Source: Candidatus Omnitrophus magneticus (GTDB lineage Bacteria > Omnitrophota > Gorgyraeia > Tantalellales > Tantalellaceae). Taken from it: a stretch of DNA of 64,000 nucleotides. The stretch covers positions 40,001 to 104,000 of the forward strand of contig JYNY01000372.1 in assembly GCA_000954095.1 (NCBI GenBank), written 5' to 3'. Under the pieces are notes generated by a model, which made no database searches, was not told the DNA's origin, and worked only from the letters and a program-made list of their open reading frames with translations. Positions 45,618-56,024 of this stretch are shown here, in pieces; positions within the stretch are counted from its first letter, which is position 1; the number at the start of each line of letters is the position of its first letter. The position numbers were made by a program, and so were the translations under genes.

Positions 45618-48600
45618 ATGTTTAGATTTTTAAAAGGTGAGTGGCGAAAAGTTTTTAGACTGCTACAGATTGTTTTTGTATTTATGATTATTACGCAAGT
45701 AAGTCTTAGTGATAGTATTGAATGTCCGCATGATTTCCAATCACGAAATAGTCTTGCGATTCCGCAAAATTATATTTCTCCTATAACCCGCGTCGCGCCC
45801 TTTAATACGGGTAGTAGCGCGGATGCTGTTATTTTTTCTAGTGAAGTTCTTAAAGCCCGTTTAATTTATAATCTTAAAGAATCTTATAGTGATTATATAG
45901 ATTTATTTTTTAATAAAATAGATAGCTCTTCAGAATATAAGGGAATAAAGGCAATACTTGAGTTTTCAAGGGCAGTGACTATTCCGTTAGTTTGGACGAA
46001 GAAACGTAAACTAGGGATAGAGTCTATGGTTGGCGAGGCGTCTCTTACAGTTATCCCCGCGATAATTAATAACGTGAGGTTGTATATATATCTTAAAATG
46101 AAGGAAGAGAAAATAGTTTCTATTGATGTTTTTGAAGAAAAAGAGCATTTAGGACAAGTTAAAGAACTTTTAGATAAAGGGTTTATAAGCAGGGAACAGG
46201 GAAATGGCTTGATATTTAGCGTAGCGCAGAGAAGCGGCGCGCCAATGGTTTTAGATAGCATGGATGAGAGTGTTTTAACTGCAAAATTATTTTTTAGTAA
46301 GTTGTTTGGCGCAGACGGAGAAAAGATATTTAATCGCGCGGCAATAAAAGACGGAAGGATTTGGGTGGAGCCAAAAGGGATTTTAATATCCGGAGGAATA
46401 GTAATTCCAGAAGAGACAAAAAAAGAAGATAGGCCATGGCAAATAATAGAAGGATTGATAAGACAGGTAGATTCTAAGATTTCCGCGTGTGTATTAGGAG
46501 AAATGGAAGGATTGTTTAAGGCTTTTATAAAAGACGGAGCAAATTTTGCCAGTGAATTTTTTTTAGCACAGCATAGTGATTTAATGATAATGATAAAAGG
46601 GTTGACGGAAGTTTTGCAGAAGGCTGGTAATGAAAAGACATTAGCGTTTGATTCGTCGGTATATGAATATGTTCCGGTATTCGATGACATTAAACATGAA
46701 AGCGCGCTTTATCAAAACACATTGAGAAAAATAAAAAATATTTTTATGGCGGTCTCAAATAATGAGGCAAAAAGATATCAAAATAAAAATATGTTGTGGA
46801 AGGTAGACCTTTTGGATGTAGTAAGAATGGACACAAAGAGAGTGGAGGATTTATGGGCGTGGCTTAAAAAAGAAGGATATATAGGCGAGAATGGAGAGAT
46901 AGAAGAGAAGTTTATAAAATTAGAAGGGTATGAGGAATTGGTATTGCCTGAGCAATTCTCGAAAATCAAGGAAGAGGTGTTTGAGATATTAAGTAAAGCA
47001 GAAGAGGAAAAGAATACAATAAAATTCGCGCCTAAGGTAATAAAAAGCGCGGAAGATATAGATGTTCGGGAACTAACGCCGTGTTTATTGCCTACAGAAA
47101 TAGTGGAAATAGAAGGCGGAAAAAATAAAATTATATTAAATGATAATTTTGTGAAGGTAATGTGTAAGCTATCAGAAATAGGGATGGCAGGGCCAGACGG
47201 AGATATTTATGAAACGCCGTATGATAGAGGCGAAAGAGGTTCTCGGCGGTTAGGGAATATGTGGGAAACCCTTTTATATTCAACAGCGTTACATGTAATA
47301 AGGGGGCATTTTAGAATAGTAAAGGGTAGTGTAGTTTTTAATCCGTATGAAGCATGGGCGCAAGGAGAAAGGGGAAATAAATATGGATTTATTAATATTT
47401 TGTCGATAATTTATTATTGGTTTGAAATAGTGGGGAAACATTATCAATTTTGGGGAATGAGGATAGAAGGTGAAGTGGATGAATATCCGCCGTATTTAAC
47501 GAGAAATATTACAAGAGAGGCGATAATGGCGGTGAAAGAGAGGGTTGGTAAGTCGTTATTTTTAGAATTTCTTGACAGACATATCTATTCGGGAAATTTG
47601 AAATACCGTGAAACAGGTTATACGGAAAAAGAATATGAGAAGTTTTTATATGGCGAAGACATTACTACTGAAAGTTTATTTTATTTTTTGGCAAGACAGA
47701 AACAGCCGCTTACTTTTTTTGAAATATTAGATATTCAAAAAAAATGGAATAATAAGGGTAGCGCCAGAAGATATCTTGATATTTTTACTAAACTGGGAAT
47801 AGTTACTGTAAAAGATAATCCAGAAAGTAAAGGTCTTGATGATGAAAAGGTGTATAAGTTAATCCCGTTACCTAGTGGTTTAATGAAACAAGTGGAAAAG
47901 GATATTATAAAAGATAAAATTAATACGTCATATGATATATATTGGGAAGCGTCAAAAGAAGCGATTAGCAAAGTGAGAGAATCTTTGATAATGCTGATGG
48001 AGCCGTATCGAGTGAAGGAAATAATAGAAGAAGTTAAGAAGTATAACATTGCGACTAAAACTAAAGAAAATCCCAAGGGAGAAAAACTTTATGTGTTTCT
48101 TGATACGAGTTGGATACCAAAAGAACAAAGAGAATTAGAACCGTGGACACTTATTTGGGTAGAAGATGGCGAAGAGACTATTATGGGGAAAAGCGCGCCG
48201 GAGGTGTCAGGATTTTCAGAATTTATAACAAGTTTTAAGGAGCTTAAAAAAACCGGCAGTTTTGAGTTAATTACCGGCAATGGAGAAGAATTAGTAACAA
48301 AGTTTAAAGACATGATAAAAGAGAAGAAAATAACAAATTATAAAAATGTGATTCTTATCTCAGAGAGAGAATTATTGTATAGTACAGAATTAAAAACATT
48401 TATTTCAGATACAATTGATAAATTCAAACAACCATTTGTGGTAGGCGTTGACGCGCGCGATATACGTGATATGGGAGAAGATACAACAACAGAGTTATCT
48501 GAAATTTTAGCTATGGCAATAAAAATGGCGCGTAAGCCGAAGCTTATAGCGGATAGCGCGAGAGTAATGGTGCAAAAAAAGAATTCACGATTTATTATAG

Positions 48601-48683
48601 TTATCCCTAAGGCGGAAAAAGTTGAAAGTTTTTTTATGAATTCTCTTTATAAAAACAATGCGAAGATTATTTATTCGGCGTAA
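45618..48683 (+). CDS. Large secreted or envelope protein of unknown function (1021 aa)
   Basis: The N terminus has a basic stretch and one hydrophobic span (about residues 14-31), then SRNSLAIPQN, a signal or anchor of the kind seen on other large proteins of this lineage. No catalytic domain is recognised. Two stretches look like winged-helix DNA- or protein-binding folds: around 405-425 (VRMDTKRVEDLWAWLKKEGY) and around 697-750 (LTFFEILDIQKKWNNKGS with YLDIFTKLGIVTV). The C-terminal about 150 residues are alpha/beta with a possible receiver-like layout but without a phospho-acceptor motif I can name. AGAGG lies about 11 bases upstream of the ATG. The MITE-like element lies downstream. Confidence 0.7.
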   Translation: MFRFLKGEWRKVFRLLQIVFVFMIITQVSLSDSIECPHDFQSRNSLAIPQNYISPITRVAPFNTGSSADAVIFSSEVLKARLIYNLKESYSDYIDLFFNKIDSSSEYKGIKAILEFSRAVTIPLVWTKKRKLGIESMVGEASLTVIPAIINNVRLYIYLKMKEEKIVSIDVFEEKEHLGQVKELLDKGFISREQGNGLIFSVAQRSGAPMVLDSMDESVLTAKLFFSKLFGADGEKIFNRAAIKDGRIWVEPKGILISGGIVIPEETKKEDRPWQIIEGLIRQVDSKISACVLGEMEGLFKAFIKDGANFASEFFLAQHSDLMIMIKGLTEVLQKAGNEKTLAFDSSVYEYVPVFDDIKHESALYQNTLRKIKNIFMAVSNNEAKRYQNKNMLWKVDLLDVVRMDTKRVEDLWAWLKKEGYIGENGEIEEKFIKLEGYEELVLPEQFSKIKEEVFEILSKAEEEKNTIKFAPKVIKSAEDIDVRELTPCLLPTEIVEIEGGKNKIILNDNFVKVMCKLSEIGMAGPDGDIYETPYDRGERGSRRLGNMWETLLYSTALHVIRGHFRIVKGSVVFNPYEAWAQGERGNKYGFINILSIIYYWFEIVGKHYQFWGMRIEGEVDEYPPYLTRNITREAIMAVKERVGKSLFLEFLDRHIYSGNLKYRETGYTEKEYEKFLYGEDITTESLFYFLARQKQPLTFFEILDIQKKWNNKGSARRYLDIFTKLGIVTVKDNPESKGLDDEKVYKLIPLPSGLMKQVEKDIIKDKINTSYDIYWEASKEAISKVRESLIMLMEPYRVKEIIEEVKKYNIATKTKENPKGEKLYVFLDTSWIPKEQRELEPWTLIWVEDGEETIMGKSAPEVSGFSEFITSFKELKKTGSFELITGNGEELVTKFKDMIKEKKITNYKNVILISERELLYSTELKTFISDTIDKFKQPFVVGVDARDIRDMGEDTTTELSEILAMAIKMARKPKLIADSARVMVQKKNSRFIIVIPKAEKVESFFMNSLYKNNAKIIYSA

Positions 48684-48740
48684 GTGATAGGAAACAGGTT
48701 GCGTGACCTTATAACCTATCACCTATAGCCTAGAAATGTG

Positions 48741-49130
48741 GTAATCACTAAGCGGTTAGTAATAAACCTTTATATGTCCTTTTGCCCCCATCTTACCATT
48801 CCCCCGGAAAGCGTGAATCCATGAGTGTCTCAGCTAACAAACTGTCATTTCGGAATTTGCCGTAGGCAAATATCCGAAATCCATGGAAGTCTCGATTAGA
48901 AATCTAATCTCTATTTTAGATTTTAAAAAATTATTTTTCTGAAATCTTATCCCACCTGTATGGATTCCTGCTTGCGCAGGAATGACAGCGGGTTGACGCT
49001 ATTTTTACTAGTTTCGCTCCACTTTTAAAATATGGCTTTAGTTATGACACAGCCTCTTTCCGCGGGAATGACAGGATGAAATTTTATAAATTATTATAGA
49101 AAAATTTATTACTAACCGCTTAGTGATTAC
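48741..49130. mobile_element. MITE-like element with perfect 26-bp terminal inverted repeats
   Basis: The first 26 bases (48741-48766, beginning GTAATCACTAAGCGG) are the exact reverse complement of the last 26 (49105-49130). The interior of about 340 bases has no open frame but holds several small hairpins, including GGATTCCTGCTTGCGCAGG followed by AATGACAG, and related GGAATGACA-type pieces near 48840 and 49065. No clear target-site duplication is visible. It fills most of the 485-base gap 48684-49168; the first part (48684-48735) holds another small repeat (GTGATAGG..CCTATCAC). Confidence 0.8.
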
Positions 49131-49168
49131 GGAAATTTGAGCTTAAAAATTTTATCAAAGTTTTTGCC

Positions 49169-52100
49169 TTACAGCGATCGCGCTACTTCCATCATGCTGT
49201 TTATCGCGTCTTGAGTATTTTTCCAGATGTCGAGGACATTGATGTTTAGTTCTCTCGCGAAAATAGCGTTTATTATTTCATCAGGAGATTTTGCTTGTAA
49301 GAGTTTGTCTGTATCGCGAAGCATTCCATATTGCCCCATTACGTTAATTATAGATAACCCGTATTTATCTAAATCCGGCTTCGCGTCAGGATTTTCTATT
49401 TCTTTATAGTCGTCTCTTTTTCTTTTATAGTTAAGCATATGCGTTCCAATTGCCATGAATTTAGCGGCATTTATAATGCCTTCCCGCGCTTCTTGTTCAG
49501 TTAATCCGGATGTTACTATTAAAAATCTTTCAATTAATTCCGGTGAGATTTTTTCTTTAACAATACGTTCAGCTTCTTTTTTTTGCGTGTCTGTTAAAGT
49601 GACTATAAGCGTGAGCGGAAGTTTATTTGTGTTTTCTTTAGTAGACATTGTTTTAGCCGCTAGCAGTATGGCTTGTTCTATTTCCGTGTCAGATGAGAAA
49701 AATAGGGCTTTTGAAGAGATGCCTGTCTTTTCCAAATTTTTTGACACAATGTTGCCTGCCTGCCTCATTTTTTGTTCTATTTCTATAGTCGCGGGCAAAA
49801 TAAACCTATCTAATGTGTTTTTCTTTAAATCACTCGATAGATTTTTTATTTCCATTGTGAATAGATAATTGAGCGCGGGGTTTATTCTTCCTTGAAGGCC
49901 TTCCCCTTCGATTTTGTATTGTGATTCACGCGTGCCGTAATCACTTCTTCTTTCGCGGTTTATTAGTAATAAGATTTTTTCATTTGTAGTAAGTTTATTA
50001 TCTGTCGCGGGCCTTATGATAAAACCATTATTAAGCGCGTTAAATAATTCTAGGGGAGACATCGCATCAACTACCGAGATCCCTTCTTTATTGATAAGTT
50101 TTTCTAATCCGGTCATAGCTTTATCGCCAATACCGCGTAGGAGTGTGTGAATAAATCCGGTTTCTATTAAAGTATTCCACGCGGTACTGAGTGTTTGTCC
50201 GTCAAAGGGAGTTCCGGTATTTTGTATGATAAAAGTATCCGCGTTTATGCCTAATATGCCGCTAAGTTCTTTCATAGATATATCCTTAAAAATTCGTTCT
50301 CCCTCTTCATGCAATATGCTCATAAAAGTAATAGGGCTTGACGTGTCAAGAAGACGAGCGTCAATGTATAGAGCAGTGTCTCCAAAAGTTCCGTATAATT
50401 TTTGGCCTTGTTTTAGGGTTAAGGCTGTTATTTCTTTGATGTTTGTATTGCCAAGCCCTAAGTTTTCTATAAGGCGGTTTTCTAAAAAAGTTTTTTCAGC
50501 GGTAGTTAAAATTGATGAATTTTTTAAAAAATTTCCAAACGCGTCTTTTAGTTTTTGTTTGGCGGTTTCAACGGGCATTGTTATAACACCTCGCGAGTCA
50601 CGGGCTTTTTCTATTTCTGTAATTATTTCACCGGTATTAGAGTTTGAAATTTGTATTGTATTATCTTTATCTGTTATTTCAACCGGGCCAGTGTATTCAT
50701 TGCCGTTTTTATCATAAATTTTTCCTATTCTTCCGGCATTTGCTACTTTTTTCCACTCTGATAATTGTTGGTTTAGCGCGTTTTCATTTTTTTTATGAAT
50801 TTTGATTTGGCTTAAAATTTCTTCTTGTCTTGCCACGAGTAGCCTTTCAGAATATGAATCTTTCCACGCGCGTATGGCAGTAATATATTTATTAAAACCA
50901 TAATCAATTGTGCCGGCTGTTTTTTTACGCTGGTATAATGTATCCATTGTATCAAATAACGCGTTTACTTCTTCTTCTGTGAAATTCCAGAGCCCGATCG
51001 CGGCTCCGTATAATAAAGCAATTGACGCGTCAGTAATAAACGCGGGGTCTTGTTTTAATGTTTCTAAATTAGACTTATCATAGGGTTTTATATCTCCTTT
51101 AACCATGCGGTTTAAAAGCTCCAGCATTGTAATCATTTTTGTAAAATCTGTTATTTTTGTTTCATCCATTTTTGTGCCTATAAAATCAGCGAAGGAATCT
51201 TTTATTTTCGCGATTTCTGTATCCGCGGGTTTTCCTTGTTTAAGGTTATTGTATGCCGCGGCTATTTTTTTACTTGTTTCCATGTGGGTACTAAAGGTGT
51301 CTAATTGTTTTTGGGTGAATAATTGTTTTTCTTGTATCTTTTCCCATGTTTTTTGAGAACGGTCTTGCATTTTTTTAAAATTATCAGTTTCTTCTGATGT
51401 TATTCCATAAGCGTCCGCAAGGACTTGGCCTTTCGCGAAAAATTCTTGAAATCCAAAAGTGCCGGATACAAGCTGTAATGCTGAGCCGAACATGTCGGAG
51501 TTTTTACTTTCCGCTATTTCTCTATATAGTTGGATAAGATTAGAAAAATATCTATTTGTTGTCGCGGCGCCTGCTAAATCAGCTGTAAGTAAAATATTTG
51601 TCATTTCTTTTAAAGACGGTTCTTTAACATAATCCCCTTTGCTTATTCCTTCACGATAAGATTTGACAAGCGGTTGGCTTTCAAATTGTAAAGGCGTTAT
51701 ACTTGTTGCCGATATCATGGCTAAAATATCGTCAACATCTTGGTTTGTGAAGGAAGGGATATCTACAAGGAGTTGTCCTGCCAATAAGAATGATTTTTCA
51801 ACATGGTCATGTGTTTGTGTTTTCGCGTCGCCGTAAGCAAAATCATGGAAAAGCGCGGCTAATATAACTTTTAACGCGTCTTTTTCAGTATATGATTGAT
51901 ATTTTCGCATTGCTATTAGTCCTTGCAGGACAAGACGGACATCATCCATAGTATGCCTAAAATCATGGTATTCATTTGCGATGTTCATGTTTGTAAAACG
52001 TTCTTTTAGATTATTGTATTCAGTGATTGTTCGCGTGGAGTATTCGGGGTTGGTTATGAATATTTTGTTGAGTAATGTTTTGATTTCTTGTTCTTCTTTT

Positions 52101-55100
52101 GTTATTTCTTTTTCAGCGGGATTAAGCGCGATAGGTTTTACAGTTTTACTTCCTACTTTTATTAGTATTTGTTGTTTTCCGAGTTGCGCTGTATATGTTA
52201 TGTATTCTTGACCAGATGCTATAAGGGTGAATTTTGTAGCTTCAGGCAACTTGTTATCGCGTAAGAGAGTATTTATTTTTGTTATTGTTTCTTCTGAAAT
52301 AGTTGCGGGTTGGATAGAAGGAGGTGTTTCAGACAAAAGTTCAGTGTATTCCTTAGCAAGTTCTGGTTTTTCTTCCGTAGCTCCAGTGGATTTCCGATAG
52401 TCTATCCAAGTTTTTAATGCCGCGTGTTTGAGCGCGTTATTTTTAATCGCTGAAATTTCTAATAAAAGGATGTTGGTATTCGTGTAGGTTTGGGATAATA
52501 AAATACTTTCCGGGTTTTTAATTGAAGTATCTTCTAGTGTGGAGAGATCTCCGTCAAGGTTTTTCATGATGACTTTTTCCCCATTAATTAAATAGATTGA
52601 GGTTGTGTTGTTGTCCCGCGTTGTAATAATGCCAGTTTTAGTATTGAGAAAAAATGTTTGTCCATCAGCTTCACCAAGCAAAATATTGTCATTGCTGTCT
52701 ATTCCCATGCCGGTAAATAAATTTGTTTCTTCGGTTTCATCATTAGCCGGTACCCGTGTGTTTTCTGTATTAGCAAAGCTAACAGTATCGGGAAGAGTTA
52801 TTTCTCCTTCTTTAGCTATTTGCGCGACGATGCTTATTCCTTCTGGGCGAACGTTTTGCTTCTTGAGTTTTTTGGTATATTCATCGTTAAGCATAAATTT
52901 TTGGATAAAATCTTCGAGAGGCATTTTATTATTTAAAAGAAGGCGCGTATCTTTAAATATATCCATAGCCGGATATAAATTTTTATCTGATAAAATTTTG
53001 TTTACCCAAAAAGCGAATTTTTTGTAATTTTTAATTTGATTGTTTTGGGTAGCGTCCGATAGTAAAATTGTCCATCCTAGAATGTCTGAGACATTTTCCG
53101 CGCTTCCAAACATTGTGTCGAGTTTTTCATACGAGGATAGTTTTGACAAACGCGATAATATGGATTCTAAAGTTGTTTCGAGATGCGTGAGATTACTAGG
53201 ATTTTGTTTTATATCAAAAATTCTAGAGAAATACGCTATGGACTTTATAAGAGAGAGTTTGAGATTGTTTCTTTTAGTTTCAGGGAGTATTTGATAAGTT
53301 GTTTGTAGGGTTTCTTTTAAATTGTTTAAGAAGTTGTCACTAAATTTTGCGTTAATCTGTTGTTCCAATTTTTTTAGACAGTCTAAAAAATTATTAATAA
53401 ATTCTTTTTGAGTTTTTGATTCATGGATGACATTTTTAATATTTTCCAACCCGATATCTTTTCCTAATATATCCGCGAATTTGTTTAGTCCGAGTAGCCG
53501 TACAGTACTAACAGTGCCTTGTCCTAAGAATCGCGTGGCACCAAGCCCCCATAAAAATATTTGATGAATATCCCCTGCCGCGAAATCTCTGTGTTCTAGT
53601 TTTTGTCTTTCCGCGCGTGTCATTTCAAAAAGAGTTTTTTCTTCCCGCGTCACTTTGCCGTCCGCGTCAATTGTTTCTAGCATGTGTCTTTCAGCGCCTG
53701 TAAGAAGGTTAGTGATTGTTGCCGTATCATTATTTTTTATTGCTAGTTCTATTTGTTCGGCGAGGCCGTGGCTGTCAAGATTTAACCGCGGGTTACCATT
53801 AAATGTGCCCGCTAGAAGTTCGTGTAACGCGGTAAATTCATCACTAGCGGGATTAAGATATAATGCCTGTCCCGCGTGAGGTGTAAAGTTTTCGTTTTCG
53901 ATTATAATGACTCCTGAATATCCTATAGGTTCTTCAATAGCGCCTGTTTCATTTTCATATGATTTTTTATTTAAGAGCGTTTCAAGTGTATTTGTTAGAA
54001 TATTTTTTTCGTTTGTTTCAGGTAGATTGTTGAGGATTGCCGCAAGTTTTTTAATTAAAATATTATCAGCCAAAAGATATGTTTTTTCGTTCACGCGAAT
54101 ATATCTATCTTGAATGATTTCACTCGCTATAGCTTTAAATCCTTCTTTTGTAAGAGCGTATTTGGCGGCAGAGTTAACTAAATTGATATCTTTTGTAATT
54201 ATAGGGCTAATTCGTACCGACGGCTCATTATTTTTTATTTCAAAAATAATATATGTTCCGTCAGACATTTGTAATGCCTGCGCTCCTTTGGTTTCGTTTC
54301 TGAACATCCATTCTGATAGCAGAGCTCCCATACGAAAAATTTCTTGTTTGGTAATACCTTCCGCGCCTTCCATTTCCGCGATTTTAGTTGCCAAAGAAGT
54401 TAAACTGCTGGGCACTTGTAACGCGTATAATGTTTCATTCAGCATTGTTTCAAAAATATTCATCCCTCCGGAAAGAAGAGAAAAATAAGGGGAATTATAA
54501 CCCTCAGGGCTTATGAATAAAGGTATTATTGAAATATAAGAAATATCTTTTTCTTTTAAAATGGTTAAGAGGTTTTCTGTATGGAATCCGCCGGTAATAA
54601 TTACAGATATTTCAGTATCCATATTTTTAGAGAATTTTATGTTTTGGATAAAGGCGTCATCTCTTTTAAATGACAGGTCAAAAAATTTAGATATTTTTTC
54701 GCGGAATGTGTCCAGCATTTCAATGTCTTTTGGAAGGGCGGTATTGATTCCATATTTATCCGCGTGTTTTTTTATAAAGGCCGTATAGTTATTAACGCTG
54801 AAATTAGCGGTATTTTTTTTGTAATAATCATAATCCAAGTTAACCATTGATAGATTAAACATGTTTTTAGTTAGAGTGAGTGTTTTTGATAATTCGGCGA
54901 GTGTTTTTTCATCATCGTTTTTATATAATATTTGTCTTAAACGTGTTTCAAGAGACGCGAGTTCCACTGTAATCTCGGATTTATCTACTTGTTCGTATAA
55001 AGCGTTATAATTTGAATATTTTTTTAATTCAGAGAATTCATTGTTATTGATTAATGATGCTTCAGCTTTTTTTGTAAGGTATTCGTAAAACGCGTTTTGA

Positions 55101-55996
55101 GAAATTTGTTTTTCTTTAAAGGTTAGGCTTTTCGCGATAATTTCAGTAAATTCTTTAGTGGAAAGAATTTTTTTAAATTTTTTTATCAATGCTTCTTTTT
55201 CGTTGTCGGCTTTTTTGAAATTGATTTTTTCTTCTTCTAAAAGCGTCTGTTTTAAAAGGAGGATATTCGTTAAATCTGAAATATTGATTTTATGTTCCTG
55301 TGAGAGATGAATTAAAAATGTAAGATATTCTTTAAATTCAAGAGAACCGTTTTTATACGCGTCGTAATTATTATCAATAAGAAGAAGTTGACGCGAGAAT
55401 ATGTGTTGTTTTAGAGGGTTTAAGATATTACTTAAACATCCCAAAAGGCGCAAGGCAGTTTCTTTGTATAAAAGAGAGTCTCTATAAATTTTTAAGTTTT
55501 CAATATAAAAGGCTGGTTCCTCAACGCCCCATAAAAAAAGGTTTTCCGGGTTCATAATGCCCGCGAATTCAGCGCCGTTTAGTTTTCCTGTTTTCATAAA
55601 ATAGACAGATACTTTTTCTTTAATTGTGTAGTCGTTTATGCCCGTGAAAAGCGAGAGATCATAATGTTTTGCTCCGCCTTCGAGATTAACGATGTTTATA
55701 TTATATTTTGAGTTTAAATAGTTAAGGAGCTCGAAGATTTGTTTTTGCGCGAAATAATTACAGTGCGCGTCTTGGATGTGAATAACAAGTTTTTTACCAT
55801 TCCCTTGCCACGCGTGTTTTATCATGCCCAGATTTGAAGGGATCTCAAGAGCGGCAATTGTTAATTCTCCCGCGGTATCGGGTTGGGTTTCCTTCGCGGT
55901 ATTGTTTTGCGCGAGGCATAAATCACCGGATATAGTATTTAGAATAAAGAAAAAAGTCATGAAAGAGCTAGTCACGCGTTTATAAAAAGATAACAT
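49169..55996 (-). CDS. Giant secreted multidomain protein with ChaN-like and HD phosphohydrolase regions (2275 aa)
   Basis: A signal peptide (about 1-29, cleavage near CLAQ) is followed by a region (about 60-540) with VIHIQDAHCNYFAQKQI and later SVIITGGFHTENLL, resembling the ChaN/TraB-like erythromycin-esterase-type fold. A middle part has ALHELLAGTF (about 722). An HD domain lies at about 1340-1480: EYHDFRHTMDDV, ALFHDFAYG and a distal Asp in LTADLAGAA, close to the HNxxH...HD pattern of class I cyclic-nucleotide phosphodiesterases. A further segment has LHEEGER (about 1897). Other regions are unrecognised. AGGAAG precedes the ATG. It lies at the 3' end of the sugar cluster. Confidence 0.78.
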   Translation of the reverse strand: MLSFYKRVTSSFMTFFFILNTISGDLCLAQNNTAKETQPDTAGELTIAALEIPSNLGMIKHAWQGNGKKLVIHIQDAHCNYFAQKQIFELLNYLNSKYNINIVNLEGGAKHYDLSLFTGINDYTIKEKVSVYFMKTGKLNGAEFAGIMNPENLFLWGVEEPAFYIENLKIYRDSLLYKETALRLLGCLSNILNPLKQHIFSRQLLLIDNNYDAYKNGSLEFKEYLTFLIHLSQEHKINISDLTNILLLKQTLLEEEKINFKKADNEKEALIKKFKKILSTKEFTEIIAKSLTFKEKQISQNAFYEYLTKKAEASLINNNEFSELKKYSNYNALYEQVDKSEITVELASLETRLRQILYKNDDEKTLAELSKTLTLTKNMFNLSMVNLDYDYYKKNTANFSVNNYTAFIKKHADKYGINTALPKDIEMLDTFREKISKFFDLSFKRDDAFIQNIKFSKNMDTEISVIITGGFHTENLLTILKEKDISYISIIPLFISPEGYNSPYFSLLSGGMNIFETMLNETLYALQVPSSLTSLATKIAEMEGAEGITKQEIFRMGALLSEWMFRNETKGAQALQMSDGTYIIFEIKNNEPSVRISPIITKDINLVNSAAKYALTKEGFKAIASEIIQDRYIRVNEKTYLLADNILIKKLAAILNNLPETNEKNILTNTLETLLNKKSYENETGAIEEPIGYSGVIIIENENFTPHAGQALYLNPASDEFTALHELLAGTFNGNPRLNLDSHGLAEQIELAIKNNDTATITNLLTGAERHMLETIDADGKVTREEKTLFEMTRAERQKLEHRDFAAGDIHQIFLWGLGATRFLGQGTVSTVRLLGLNKFADILGKDIGLENIKNVIHESKTQKEFINNFLDCLKKLEQQINAKFSDNFLNNLKETLQTTYQILPETKRNNLKLSLIKSIAYFSRIFDIKQNPSNLTHLETTLESILSRLSKLSSYEKLDTMFGSAENVSDILGWTILLSDATQNNQIKNYKKFAFWVNKILSDKNLYPAMDIFKDTRLLLNNKMPLEDFIQKFMLNDEYTKKLKKQNVRPEGISIVAQIAKEGEITLPDTVSFANTENTRVPANDETEETNLFTGMGIDSNDNILLGEADGQTFFLNTKTGIITTRDNNTTSIYLINGEKVIMKNLDGDLSTLEDTSIKNPESILLSQTYTNTNILLLEISAIKNNALKHAALKTWIDYRKSTGATEEKPELAKEYTELLSETPPSIQPATISEETITKINTLLRDNKLPEATKFTLIASGQEYITYTAQLGKQQILIKVGSKTVKPIALNPAEKEITKEEQEIKTLLNKIFITNPEYSTRTITEYNNLKERFTNMNIANEYHDFRHTMDDVRLVLQGLIAMRKYQSYTEKDALKVILAALFHDFAYGDAKTQTHDHVEKSFLLAGQLLVDIPSFTNQDVDDILAMISATSITPLQFESQPLVKSYREGISKGDYVKEPSLKEMTNILLTADLAGAATTNRYFSNLIQLYREIAESKNSDMFGSALQLVSGTFGFQEFFAKGQVLADAYGITSEETDNFKKMQDRSQKTWEKIQEKQLFTQKQLDTFSTHMETSKKIAAAYNNLKQGKPADTEIAKIKDSFADFIGTKMDETKITDFTKMITMLELLNRMVKGDIKPYDKSNLETLKQDPAFITDASIALLYGAAIGLWNFTEEEVNALFDTMDTLYQRKKTAGTIDYGFNKYITAIRAWKDSYSERLLVARQEEILSQIKIHKKNENALNQQLSEWKKVANAGRIGKIYDKNGNEYTGPVEITDKDNTIQISNSNTGEIITEIEKARDSRGVITMPVETAKQKLKDAFGNFLKNSSILTTAEKTFLENRLIENLGLGNTNIKEITALTLKQGQKLYGTFGDTALYIDARLLDTSSPITFMSILHEEGERIFKDISMKELSGILGINADTFIIQNTGTPFDGQTLSTAWNTLIETGFIHTLLRGIGDKAMTGLEKLINKEGISVVDAMSPLELFNALNNGFIIRPATDNKLTTNEKILLLINRERRSDYGTRESQYKIEGEGLQGRINPALNYLFTMEIKNLSSDLKKNTLDRFILPATIEIEQKMRQAGNIVSKNLEKTGISSKALFFSSDTEIEQAILLAAKTMSTKENTNKLPLTLIVTLTDTQKKEAERIVKEKISPELIERFLIVTSGLTEQEAREGIINAAKFMAIGTHMLNYKRKRDDYKEIENPDAKPDLDKYGLSIINVMGQYGMLRDTDKLLQAKSPDEIINAIFARELNINVLDIWKNTQDAINSMMEVARSL

Positions 55997-56024
55997 AAAA
56001 ATTTCTTCCTAATTATTTTTTTAT

